Assembly (NCBI GenBank): GCA_011620825.1
Contig: WOYN01000124.1
Coordinates: 1 to 12,593, forward strand
Length of the DNA stretch: 12,593 nt
Source: Candidatus Methanomethylophilaceae archaeon
GTDB lineage: Archaea; Thermoplasmatota; Thermoplasmata; Methanomassiliicoccales; Methanomethylophilaceae
Direction of reading: 5' to 3'
Position numbers and translations under genes: made by a program. Positions 1 through 5,678 of this stretch are shown here, one piece after another (position 1 is the first letter of the stretch; every line of letters starts with the position of its first letter). The notes under the pieces were generated by a model, which was given only the letters and a program-made list of their open reading frames with translations, ran no database searches and was not told the DNA's origin.

Positions 1-998
1 TGCTGGCACAATGCATCGACCATCGCATCGATCTTCGGAGGCGACATCTTGGTATGAGAAGACAGTTCGCTCAGGTCGTAGACGAAGACCTCTGAATCTA
101 TCTCTCCGCGCCAAAGGTCGAGCATCTTTCGGCATCTGCGTTCGTCTGCCATTCCATCGGGGGACATATTCCTCAGCACTCCGGGGTCGTGGAGCTTTCC
201 GGTCCAGAATGGTCCGAGGCGGTGCAGGTCATCAGGTTTAGCGGATATCGAGCGTTCCATGGTTTTCGTGTCATATTGCATATAACCCAATTGTGCCAGA
301 GTATTGTCGGCTGCAACAGCTCCCTCGACAATCCGTACGTATGTCCTGTAATAGTGGTCCGCTGAGAACGACAGCATAGGGATCATTCCCCGGTCGAATT
401 TCGCCAGTTCTCTGGCGATTGTGCACATGAGTATACGGAGGCCCCCCTCGTGGCACATATATCCCCTTACTGGTTCTGACTGATATCTTCTCCGGCATTT
501 GGCGGAATGTGCCCCGGCCAACGGAGCCGTGTCCGTTGCGGTAATGGCCATGATCCCTTTTCTGCTGCATCCTCTGATCGCCGACTGGATAAATGGCGCC
601 GGTGAACCGAAAGGATCGAGATCGACATAACCGAAGGCATGTTCTGAGAACAAAACGTGAAGATCCTTGTTGGAAGGGGTGCAGTTCGTTAGACCGTTGA
701 TTTCGATGTTCCTCCTGATATATTCCATGGAACCTGGATTGATGTCGTTAGCAGTAACGACCGATCCCGGGACCTCGTTGGCGATCCTTGCCGCACGTGC
801 GCCGGTCGCGGTCATGGCATCGGCCGCAGTAATTCCCGGGCTCAGCGAACGGAGCAACATGACACTGACATCCCTGTTGAAGGCCATCTGCTCGTTGAAG
901 AAGATCCCCGAATTCTTTTTTCCGGGTCCGCCGTAAGAATGTTCCGAGGGCACGGACAAAAAGGTGCCCCCCTCCTTGACGATGACGGTTTGCGACAT
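1..998 (-). CDS. trm1: tRNA (guanine-26-N2)-dimethyltransferase Trm1, C-terminus cut by window edge
   Basis: Reading the minus strand from ATG at 998-996, the frame stays open for 332 codons to the left edge, so the gene is partial at its 3' end. It is a class I SAM-dependent methyltransferase that makes m2,2G26 in tRNA. Visible family features are FFNEQMAFNRDVSV (res. 33-46), the SAM-binding DAMTATGARAARIA (60-73), TANDINPGS (82-90), the catalytic-type motif VDLDPFGSPAPF (125-136), ATDTAPLAGAH (154-164), the tRNA-side block CHEGGLRILM (182-191), FSADHYYRTYVRI (211-223) and LGPFWTGKLHD (261-271), all typical of archaeal Trm1. About 40-60 residues should be missing. The start overlaps the stop of the NTPase gene by one base (TGATG), so the two are probably translationally coupled. 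Confidence 0.95.
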   Translation of the reverse strand, partial: MSQTVIVKEGGTFLSVPSEHSYGGPGKKNSGIFFNEQMAFNRDVSVMLLRSLSPGITAADAMTATGARAARIANEVPGSVVTANDINPGSMEYIRRNIEINGLTNCTPSNKDLHVLFSEHAFGYVDLDPFGSPAPFIQSAIRGCSRKGIMAITATDTAPLAGAHSAKCRRRYQSEPVRGYMCHEGGLRILMCTIARELAKFDRGMIPMLSFSADHYYRTYVRIVEGAVAADNTLAQLGYMQYDTKTMERSISAKPDDLHRLGPFWTGKLHDPGVLRNMSPDGMADERRCRKMLDLWRGEIDSEVFVYDLSELSSHTKMSPPKIDAMVDALCQ

Positions 999-1543
999 CA
1001 GTTGTCTTCACCGCTCATAAGGTGCATTATCTTATAAGGCAGAAGATTGCGGTTTGTAGGAGTCACTTCAAGAATGCGGACATCGTCGCGTCTTCTGATG
1101 TCCTGTAGAAGAGGATTTCTCGATTTTTTGTGAAGGGTGATTATCATCGGTTTGCCGACATCGAGCGCATCTTTTACGGCATCGATGAAGGCTGGGCACT
1201 CGACCTCGAGTTTTCCTACCTCGTCGATGACGATAATGTCGCAGTCCTCGCATGCACGTCTTATTGCATTCACGCCCACTTTTTCAAGCGCCTCGATATC
1301 CACTCCCAGCTTACCCACCATGATGCGGCTCTCTATTTCGGTACTGGCAAAGACCTCTGTCTCCCCTGTCATAATGTTTCGTACGGAACATCCAGTCTTA
1401 TGCCTGCCGTCTTCTATCGGCTCGTTGATCATACCGCCTATGTGGAGGTCGCTGTCGTTCAGCATTTCTATGACTTTTAGCAAAACATACGTCTTCCCCG
1501 AACCGGGTAGACCCGTGATGCCGATCTTGATTTCATGAGCCAT
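998..1543 (-). CDS. THEP1-family nucleoside-triphosphatase (P-loop NTPase)
   Basis: A 181-residue P-loop NTPase matching the archaeal/bacterial THEP1 family (nucleoside-triphosphate phosphatase, NTPase_1). It has Walker A GLPGSGKT (res. 11-18), a THEP1-like GGMINEPIEDGRHKTGCSV stretch (36-54), Walker B with catalytic Asp-Glu in IIVIDEVGKLE (103-113) and the end-of-core ITLHKK segment (135-140). Members hydrolyse NTPs broadly in vitro; the physiological role is not settled, and a nucleotide- or nucleic-acid-related function is the usual guess. Start ATG at 1543-1541. It is the first gene of a two-gene unit with trm1, with a TATA-like box about 40 nt upstream. The pairing with a tRNA methyltransferase may hint at an RNA-related job, but that is inference only. 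Confidence 0.9.
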   Translation of the reverse strand: MAHEIKIGITGLPGSGKTYVLLKVIEMLNDSDLHIGGMINEPIEDGRHKTGCSVRNIMTGETEVFASTEIESRIMVGKLGVDIEALEKVGVNAIRRACEDCDIIVIDEVGKLEVECPAFIDAVKDALDVGKPMIITLHKKSRNPLLQDIRRRDDVRILEVTPTNRNLLPYKIMHLMSGEDN

Positions 1544-1580
1544 AATGTCGTTACCCAGAGTACACCTGTATAGCGTTCCT

Positions 1581-1590
1581 AATATATAGT
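1581..1590 (-). promoter_or_regulatory. TATA-like box for the NTPase-trm1 unit
   Basis: On the minus strand the sequence reads ACTATATATT, centred about 42 nt before the ATG at 1543. With the usual archaeal spacing of roughly 25 nt it predicts a start near 1559 and a leader of about 16 nt. It lies in the 51-bp gap behind mptD, which suggests that the NTPase-trm1 pair has its own promoter. Confidence 0.45.
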
Positions 1591-1594
1591 ATGT

Positions 1595-1987
1595 TCACGA
1601 TTGCGGCTGCTCTTCGATATTCGATACGAACATCAGGGGATATCCGATCTCTGGATCATAGCGCATCTCCGCTGTGACCGATATGCCCTGGATCTTTATG
1701 CGGACCACCGCATCTATCTTTTCACCCGTAAGCGAGAAATACGAGTATCTGTCGAGAGACCTGCCGAACACGTTGCGGTCGATATGGATGCTGGCACTCT
1801 CAACATAAGGCTGCGAGCATATGCTTTTCACCATCGCGGCCTCCAAGGCTTCGACGCCATCCTTATCCACCGGGGTACCTACAAATTGATGGTATACCGT
1901 GCCCATCTTGATCCCGGCCTCGAAGAGTGCTCTTTCGCGGACGGAACAATTGAATCTGCTGGTAGCCAAAGATTCTCTGTCCATCAT
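1595..1987 (-). CDS. mptD: Archaeal dihydroneopterin aldolase, MptD family
   Basis: A 130-residue protein resembling the archaeal MptD family (Pfam DHNA, PF04038), which cleaves 7,8-dihydroneopterin to 6-hydroxymethyl-7,8-dihydropterin and glycolaldehyde in tetrahydromethanopterin or folate synthesis. The main signature is RERALFEAGIKMGTVYHQF (res. 17-35) followed by VGTPV. Further matches are SQPYV (58-62), LTGEKIDAVVRI (86-97) and the near-terminal GYPLMFV (115-121). By comparison with the Methanocaldococcus enzyme, as I recall it, H33, Q59 and Y116 would be the active-site His, Gln and Tyr. Length is close to the family norm of about 120. ATG codons at 1987 and 1984 are adjacent; the first is used here. 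There is no Shine-Dalgarno site, and a TATA-like box about 30 nt upstream predicts a leaderless mRNA. Confidence 0.8.
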   Translation of the reverse strand: MMDRESLATSRFNCSVRERALFEAGIKMGTVYHQFVGTPVDKDGVEALEAAMVKSICSQPYVESASIHIDRNVFGRSLDRYSYFSLTGEKIDAVVRIKIQGISVTAEMRYDPEIGYPLMFVSNIEEQPQS

Positions 1988-2007
1988 CTGATGGGTAGGT
2001 ATGTTTC

Positions 2008-2024
2008 AATTATATCTTTATAGC
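2008..2024. promoter_or_regulatory. Shared bidirectional AT-rich promoter core between mptD and nadA
   Basis: The 62-bp gap between divergent start codons holds one AT block, aattatatctttatagc. On the minus strand it reads GCTATAAAGATATAAT, placing a TATAAAG core about 30 nt before the mptD ATG. On the plus strand TTATATC or TTTATAG lies about 30 nt before the nadA ATG. Neither gene has a clear Shine-Dalgarno site, so both transcripts are predicted to be leaderless or nearly so. The two TATA elements overlap, so occupancy for one gene may compete with the other. Confidence 0.5.
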
Positions 2025-2049
2025 TCACGTCCGAAGTAAGGGTTTATTT

Positions 2050-2973
2050 ATGGAATCATATAACGGCGCGATGGAAATAACGCTCGAATCCATTCAGCAA
2101 CTCAAAAAAGAGAAGAATGCAGTGATACTCGCGCATAATTATACCTTGCCAGAGGTCCAGGATGTAGCTGATTATGTAGGCGATTCCCTTGGACTGTCAC
2201 GTAAAGCTGCGGAAACAGAGGCCGAGATAATAATATTCTGCGGAGTCAGTTTCATGGGTGAAACCGCCAAGATATTGAATCCCGACAAAAAGGTTCTCCT
2301 GCCGGAGCCCAGGGCGGGTTGTTCCATGGCATCTATGTGCACCGCGGCCCAGGTCAGGGAAATGAGGAGAATATATCCTGATGCGGCAGTCGTAGCTTAC
2401 GTGAACACGACTGCAGACGTGAAGGCTGAATCAGATATATGCTGCACGTCATCCAATTCGATCAAGGCCACAGCGTCTCTCGAAGAAGAGGACATAATTT
2501 TCATCCCAGATATGAATCTGGCCGCCTATACGGCAAACAAGTTGCCTGAAAAGAATATAATTCCTTTCCACGGATACTGCTCGGCGCATCACGGCATAAC
2601 CACATGGCAGATCGAGGACCTGAGGACGTTGCACCCAGGGGCGGATATCGTCAGTCATCCCGAATGTACTTTCGATGTTCTAGCAATGTCGGATTTCATC
2701 GGTTCCACCGAGAAGATGATCGACTTTGTCCGTGTATCCGACAACAACGAATTTATAATTGCCACCGAGGTAGGGATGCTCTACAGGCTCAGGAAAGTGC
2801 GCCCCGACGCAAAGTTCTATTTCCCTCCGAATGCACTGTGCCAGACCATAAAGATGACAAACCTTCGCCTGGTATACAGGTCTCTGGTCGATGGTAACGG
2901 AGAAGTTATCCTGGACCCCGAAATATCCCGGAGGGCGCGCATACCTGTAGAAAGGATGCTTTCTCTGGATTAA
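2050..2973 (+). CDS. nadA: Quinolinate synthase A
   Basis: A 307-residue [4Fe-4S] quinolinate synthase, which condenses iminoaspartate with dihydroxyacetone phosphate to quinolinate in de novo NAD synthesis. Matches run the whole length: AHNYTLPEVQDVADYVGDS (res. 28-46), FMGETAKIL (68-76), CSMASMC (91-97), VAYVNTTADVKAESDICCTSSN (115-136), IPFHGYCSAHH (171-181), SHPEC (202-206) and ATEVGMLYRL (238-247). The three cluster ligands would be C91, C177 and C264. Length is normal. The ATG at 2050 is used, but M8 at 2071 is possible since the family core begins around residue 12. No nadB or nadC is adjacent. The stop codon abuts the stop of the convergent downstream gene with no gap. Confidence 0.97.
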   Translation: MESYNGAMEITLESIQQLKKEKNAVILAHNYTLPEVQDVADYVGDSLGLSRKAAETEAEIIIFCGVSFMGETAKILNPDKKVLLPEPRAGCSMASMCTAAQVREMRRIYPDAAVVAYVNTTADVKAESDICCTSSNSIKATASLEEEDIIFIPDMNLAAYTANKLPEKNIIPFHGYCSAHHGITTWQIEDLRTLHPGADIVSHPECTFDVLAMSDFIGSTEKMIDFVRVSDNNEFIIATEVGMLYRLRKVRPDAKFYFPPNALCQTIKMTNLRLVYRSLVDGNGEVILDPEISRRARIPVERMLSLD

Positions 2974-3444
2974 TCAGCGATACATCATTTCCCAGCCGCA
3001 ACCGGGGATGAGCTCTTTCAGCTCTCCGTCGTGAAGGTCGGCAGTCTGGAAGGACATCTTTATCAAGTGCTTGATGAGGTCTTGCGAGGGCACCCCGTCG
3101 ATGTAGCTTTGGATGACCTTGAACGAAATGTAACCTTCTTCAGAATCCATGATAAAACTGCCGTTGTTTATGGTGTTGTTGATCTTGTTAAGTTCCACCG
3201 TGAGCTCGTTTCTTTTGCTGAGAGGAACCTCGAACATCAGGCGGCAGTAGATGTTCAGTGTTTTGTGCTCATCGTCCGCGGCTAGTACCATGCCGATGGG
3301 GAGGTCTTCGCCGTTGGCCGCTAAGTATATTACGGGTTCGTCCTCCGCGATCTCGTATTTGTAATCGAAACTGTCAAGTGCCTTGCATACAGCGTTCTTT
3401 ACCGATTTTGCACTACCCCTCTTCTTCTTGAACATTTCCACCAC
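2974..3444 (-). CDS. YbjN-like small alpha/beta protein, function unknown
   Basis: A 156-residue soluble protein whose fold pattern resembles the YbjN / type III secretion chaperone-like family: a lysine-rich N-terminus, alternating strands (IYLAANG, LNIYCRLMFEVP, GSFIMDSEEGYISFKV), then a helix-strand tail LIKHLIKMSFQTADLHDGEL (res. 123-142). No catalytic motif, signal peptide or membrane segment is seen. Bacterial YbjN proteins are linked to stress and motility regulation; nothing in the sequence proves such a role here. The frame opens with GTG GTG GAA ATG, so the start may be GTG 3444 or ATG 3435, and no good ribosome site decides it. A TATA-like CTATAGAA on the minus strand at 3500-3493 could serve it. 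It is convergent and directly abutting with nadA. Confidence 0.75.
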   Translation of the reverse strand: MVEMFKKKRGSAKSVKNAVCKALDSFDYKYEIAEDEPVIYLAANGEDLPIGMVLAADDEHKTLNIYCRLMFEVPLSKRNELTVELNKINNTINNGSFIMDSEEGYISFKVIQSYIDGVPSQDLIKHLIKMSFQTADLHDGELKELIPGCGWEMMYR

Positions 3445-3544
3445 ACGCTCGGATATCGTTGTCGGTATTTGATTTTTGACAATTCACTGGATTTCTATAG
3501 GGGATAAAGACAATAACCACCTTATGCGTCTGGGTTTCGAGGCT

Positions 3545-3602
3545 GGCCGGATGAAGATGATTCCATGCTGATCTGTGATGAGCCCTATGAGTGCCGACGG
3601 CC
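3545..3602 (+). ncRNA. Candidate box C/D guide sRNA, predicted target wobble C34 of elongator tRNA-Met
   Basis: A 58-nt stretch has the full order of an archaeal box C/D sRNA. Terminal stem GGCCG (3545-3549) pairs exactly with CGGCC (3598-3602). Box C is ATGAAGA (3551-3557, one change from RTGATGA), then a 10-nt guide (3558-3567), D' box CTGA (3568-3571), 3-nt spacer, C' box GTGATGA (3575-3581, perfect), a 12-nt guide (3582-3593) and D box CCGA (3594-3597, one change from CTGA). The tandem G-A pairs and G-C pair of the kink-turn are kept; only the usual U-U pair is replaced by A-C. The second guide complements CACTCATAGGGC, and the nucleotide five positions before D selects the C of UCAUA, the wobble base of a CAU anticodon. 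Guiding of Cm34 in elongator tRNA-Met by a C/D RNA is known from Haloferax. Promoter evidence is weak, and the 3' end abuts the stop codon of the convergent resolvase gene. Confidence 0.45.
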
Positions 3603-3604
3603 CC

Positions 3605-4141
3605 TCAATCCGTGTCATAATTAGACATGCACATGTATGAGATGAACTCGCTGAGTTTCATGCCGCTCTCCCATCTCATGATGAAATTACCGTTGTTTGA
3701 AATATCTATTTTAGGGATACGTCTGTTAAGCAGGCCGCACCTGCCTCTCAGCCGATCTTCCGAAGGAATTGTGAAAATCCTCCACGGATCTCCCCTGAAG
3801 CCCTTTAGCCGGTATGCGTAAATCGGAATCAAATGAGATTTCTGGCACTCCTCGAGCATCTGGTCTGCCTGCTCGGTCAGTCGGGTGTTCCTGCTGAAAT
3901 GCATGGTGCTATCGTTAGAGCTCTTTACTTCGATCGGAAAAGAAAAGTCCCATCGAAGCGCAACAAGGTCGACACCAAGGGAACCGGCCGCCCTGACGAC
4001 AAGAAACGGCTCCTTAAGCATCGTGTTGTAGGCTTCGGTCTCGACAGTGTCACAGGTCTTGACCATTTTAGCTATGACCTTGGGGTCCCCTGAAAGAAGA
4101 TACTTCAGCTCTCTTTCATAGATGTCGCCCGGGGGAGCCAT
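3605..4141 (-). CDS. hjc: Hjc-like archaeal Holliday junction resolvase with extended N- and C-terminal parts
   Basis: A 178-residue nuclease of the Hjc / restriction-endonuclease-like fold, expected to cut four-way DNA junctions during recombination. It opens with GDIYERELKYLL (res. 5-16), whose E9/E11 matches the helix-1 glutamate, then FLVVRAAGSLGVDLVALR (46-63) with D58, and FPIEVKSS (68-75) with E71 and K73: the E...D...ExK catalytic set. It is longer than typical Hjc (about 120-145): some 20 extra residues separate the YEREL helix from the VVRAAGS strand, and the C-terminus runs on past PIYAYRLKGFRGDPWRIF (106-123). Start ATG 4141 has no ribosome site but lies about 25 nt after a TATA box, so the mRNA is probably leaderless. 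A distinct repair nuclease of the same fold cannot be excluded. Confidence 0.8.
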   Translation of the reverse strand: MAPPGDIYERELKYLLSGDPKVIAKMVKTCDTVETEAYNTMLKEPFLVVRAAGSLGVDLVALRWDFSFPIEVKSSNDSTMHFSRNTRLTEQADQMLEECQKSHLIPIYAYRLKGFRGDPWRIFTIPSEDRLRGRCGLLNRRIPKIDISNNGNFIMRWESGMKLSEFISYMCMSNYDTD

Positions 4142-4161
4142 GAGGTGAAAATGCGTAAGAT

Positions 4162-4170
4162 GTTTATAAA
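4162..4170 (-). promoter_or_regulatory. TATA box of the resolvase gene
   Basis: The minus strand reads TTTATAAAC in the 63-bp gap after aspS, with its TATAAA centre about 25 nt before the ATG at 4141. This spacing puts the transcription start at or next to the start codon, so a leaderless transcript independent of aspS is predicted. Confidence 0.6.
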
Positions 4171-4204
4171 TCGGACCATAGGGTGGCCGAAAGTGCCGAA
4201 ATTG

Positions 4205-5509
4205 TCAGGGGGACAACCTTGACACGTCCCTCGGGAACAAAATGGCCTCCCTGATATTGGGCAGGTCGATCATTTTTACCAAGAGCCTTTCCGTCCCTAT
4301 TCCCCATCCGCCGTGTGAAGGCATGCCGTATCTGAACGCTTCCAGGTAAAACTCGAAATCTTTTGGGTCCAGCCCCTTCTTTTCGATTCTGGATATCAGA
4401 CGGTCTATGCGGTGTTCCCTCTGTCCTCCGGAAGAGATCTCCTGTCCCTTGTAATCCAGGTCGAACGAGTGTGAGTAAGAGGTGCCGTCCTTCTCCATGA
4501 TATAGAAGGGCTTTGCGTCTTCGGGGTACCCGCATATAAAGTAAAGGTCGAAGCCCTCTGACGACATGTGCTCGCCAATAATCTTTTCACCCTCCGTACC
4601 TAGGTCGTCGCCGTCTTTGAGGTCTAGCCCGCCCTCGCGCACTATGCTCAGGCATTCTTCGTAACTTAGGCGAGGATATGGTACTGCTGGCACATTGACA
4701 CTCTTACCAAGTATGCCGAGCTGTTCGGAACCTTTTTCCTTTATTCCCTTCAGTATGAAGTCCATGATCTTCTCGATCATCGACATGACCTCTTCCTCGG
4801 ACGATATCCATGCCATCTCCCCGTCGAAAGATACGAATTCGGTCACATGACGGTTGGTGTTGGAGTTCTCCGCACGGAACGCCGGAGATATTTCGAAAAC
4901 ACGGTCCAGGCCTGTCGACATCAGGATCTGCTTGTAGAGCTGGGGGCTCTGTGCCAGATACGCTTCTCTTCCGAAATAGTCAACTTTGAAGAGCGTAGCG
5001 CCCCCCTCGGCCCCGGAAGAGTTGATCTTCGGTGTCGAGACCTGTACGAAACCATTCTCTCTGCATGCTTCGGATATCAGGCCGAGCATTATAGATTTCA
5101 GCTCGAATATCGCCGTTATTTCAGGCTTGCGGATGTCCATGAACCGGTGGTTGAGGCGGGTGTCCATCTCGACGTTCACTTTGTCGATGACTCCCATGGG
5201 CAGAGGCACCGCGGCCTCTGAAATAATTTCGGCATTAATCGGAATCAATTCAAGGCCCAGAGCGGTCTGGTTGCTTTCCTTGACCTCTGCAGTTATCGAA
5301 ACGGCCGACTCTCTCGAGATGGTGGTCAGCATGACAAATGTCTCTGGGTCGATCTTTTTCTTGGGCATCGTTACCTGTACGGTTCCGAATCTGTCCCTGA
5401 GTGTCAGGAATGATATGCCCCCCAAATTTCTGATATCCTGTACCCAGCCGTTCACTGTGACTGTGCCGTCCCCGATGGCGATGCTTTTTGTGTTCCTTAT
5501 GAGGGTCAT
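4205..5509 (-). CDS. aspS: Aspartyl-tRNA synthetase (archaeal type, predicted non-discriminating)
   Basis: A 434-residue class IIb synthetase. An N-terminal OB-fold anticodon-binding domain (GWVQDIRNLGGISFLTLRD, res. 21-39) precedes the catalytic core: motif 1 DTRLNHRFMDIRKPE (about 116-130), AQSPQLYKQILM and motif 2 FRAENSNTNRHVTEF, the GQEISSGGQREHR loop, and motif 3 GIGTERLLVKMIDLPNIREAILFPR near the C-terminus. Length matches archaeal AspRS (about 430-440). The two residues that mark tRNA-Asp-specific archaeal enzymes (W26 and K85, Thermococcus numbering) align with Q24 and A83, so it may also charge tRNA-Asn, feeding the amidotransferase route to Asn-tRNA. The only Met near the N-terminus is the start ATG at 5509. 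It is divergent from the FBP aldolase/phosphatase gene. Confidence 0.97.
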   Translation of the reverse strand: MTLIRNTKSIAIGDGTVTVNGWVQDIRNLGGISFLTLRDRFGTVQVTMPKKKIDPETFVMLTTISRESAVSITAEVKESNQTALGLELIPINAEIISEAAVPLPMGVIDKVNVEMDTRLNHRFMDIRKPEITAIFELKSIMLGLISEACRENGFVQVSTPKINSSGAEGGATLFKVDYFGREAYLAQSPQLYKQILMSTGLDRVFEISPAFRAENSNTNRHVTEFVSFDGEMAWISSEEEVMSMIEKIMDFILKGIKEKGSEQLGILGKSVNVPAVPYPRLSYEECLSIVREGGLDLKDGDDLGTEGEKIIGEHMSSEGFDLYFICGYPEDAKPFYIMEKDGTSYSHSFDLDYKGQEISSGGQREHRIDRLISRIEKKGLDPKDFEFYLEAFRYGMPSHGGWGIGTERLLVKMIDLPNIREAILFPRDVSRLSP

Positions 5510-5520
5510 TTGATCGAACG

Positions 5521-5545
5521 GTTATATACGCTTACGATAAATAAC
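5521..5545 (-). promoter_or_regulatory. Probable aspS promoter region
   Basis: Two TATA-like elements occur on the minus strand upstream of aspS: TTATTTATCG (about 5544-5535), roughly 30 nt before the ATG and so suited to a leaderless start, and GTATATAAC (5529-5521), only about 16 nt before it and too close for normal spacing. The first is the better candidate; I cannot decide from sequence alone. Confidence 0.35.
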
Positions 5546-5582
5546 TTCAGCCACAAAACAGTACCGGGTGCGACAACAGATC

Positions 5583-5622
5583 GCTGGGCGCATTGCGCCT
5601 TCACTTGCCGCGGCAGACCAGC
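5583..5622. promoter_or_regulatory. Nested palindromes in the aspS / FBPase divergent control region
   Basis: Within the 169-bp gap between divergent genes, arms GCTGG (5583-5587) and CCAGC (5618-5622) enclose two further inverted repeats: GGCGC-ATT-GCGCC (5587-5599, sharing G5587 with the outer arm) and the perfect 10-bp palindrome TGCCGCGGCA (5606-5615). The block lies upstream of both predicted TATA boxes, so neither mRNA should contain it. This favours DNA-binding sites for a regulator of the gluconeogenic pair over an RNA structure. No known operator was recognised. The rest of the gap holds only the two promoter cores. Confidence 0.35.
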
Positions 5623-5640
5623 ATCGCGTGCGGGAATAAG

Positions 5641-5650
5641 TATTATAAAT
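5641..5650 (+). promoter_or_regulatory. TATA box of the FBP aldolase/phosphatase - TIM operon
   Basis: TATTATAAAT, preceded by a purine-rich GGGAATAAG that could act as BRE, predicts a transcription start near 5670. That leaves an 8-nt leader to the ATG at 5679 or about 20 nt to the ATG at 5691, where a GGTG (5682-5685) is well placed as ribosome site. Confidence 0.55.
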
Positions 5651-5678
5651 TAAACCTCCTACTCGGTCTAGTTGAGAG

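Noticed and set aside
271..570. A 99-codon minus-strand frame inside the first kilobase
   Set aside because: It overlaps trm1 in another frame of the same strand, while the trm1 frame carries continuous family motifs from 998 to the window edge.
3521..3568. A 15-codon plus-strand mini-ORF (ATG at 3523) in the gap before the resolvase
   Set aside because: No ribosome site precedes it, and it overlaps the box C/D candidate, which explains the bases better.
5550..5640. A possible tRNA or other folded RNA gene in the aspS / fbp gap
   Set aside because: No T-arm consensus or acceptor stem was found, and the inverted repeats are too short and too close for a cloverleaf; listed instead as possible protein-binding palindromes.
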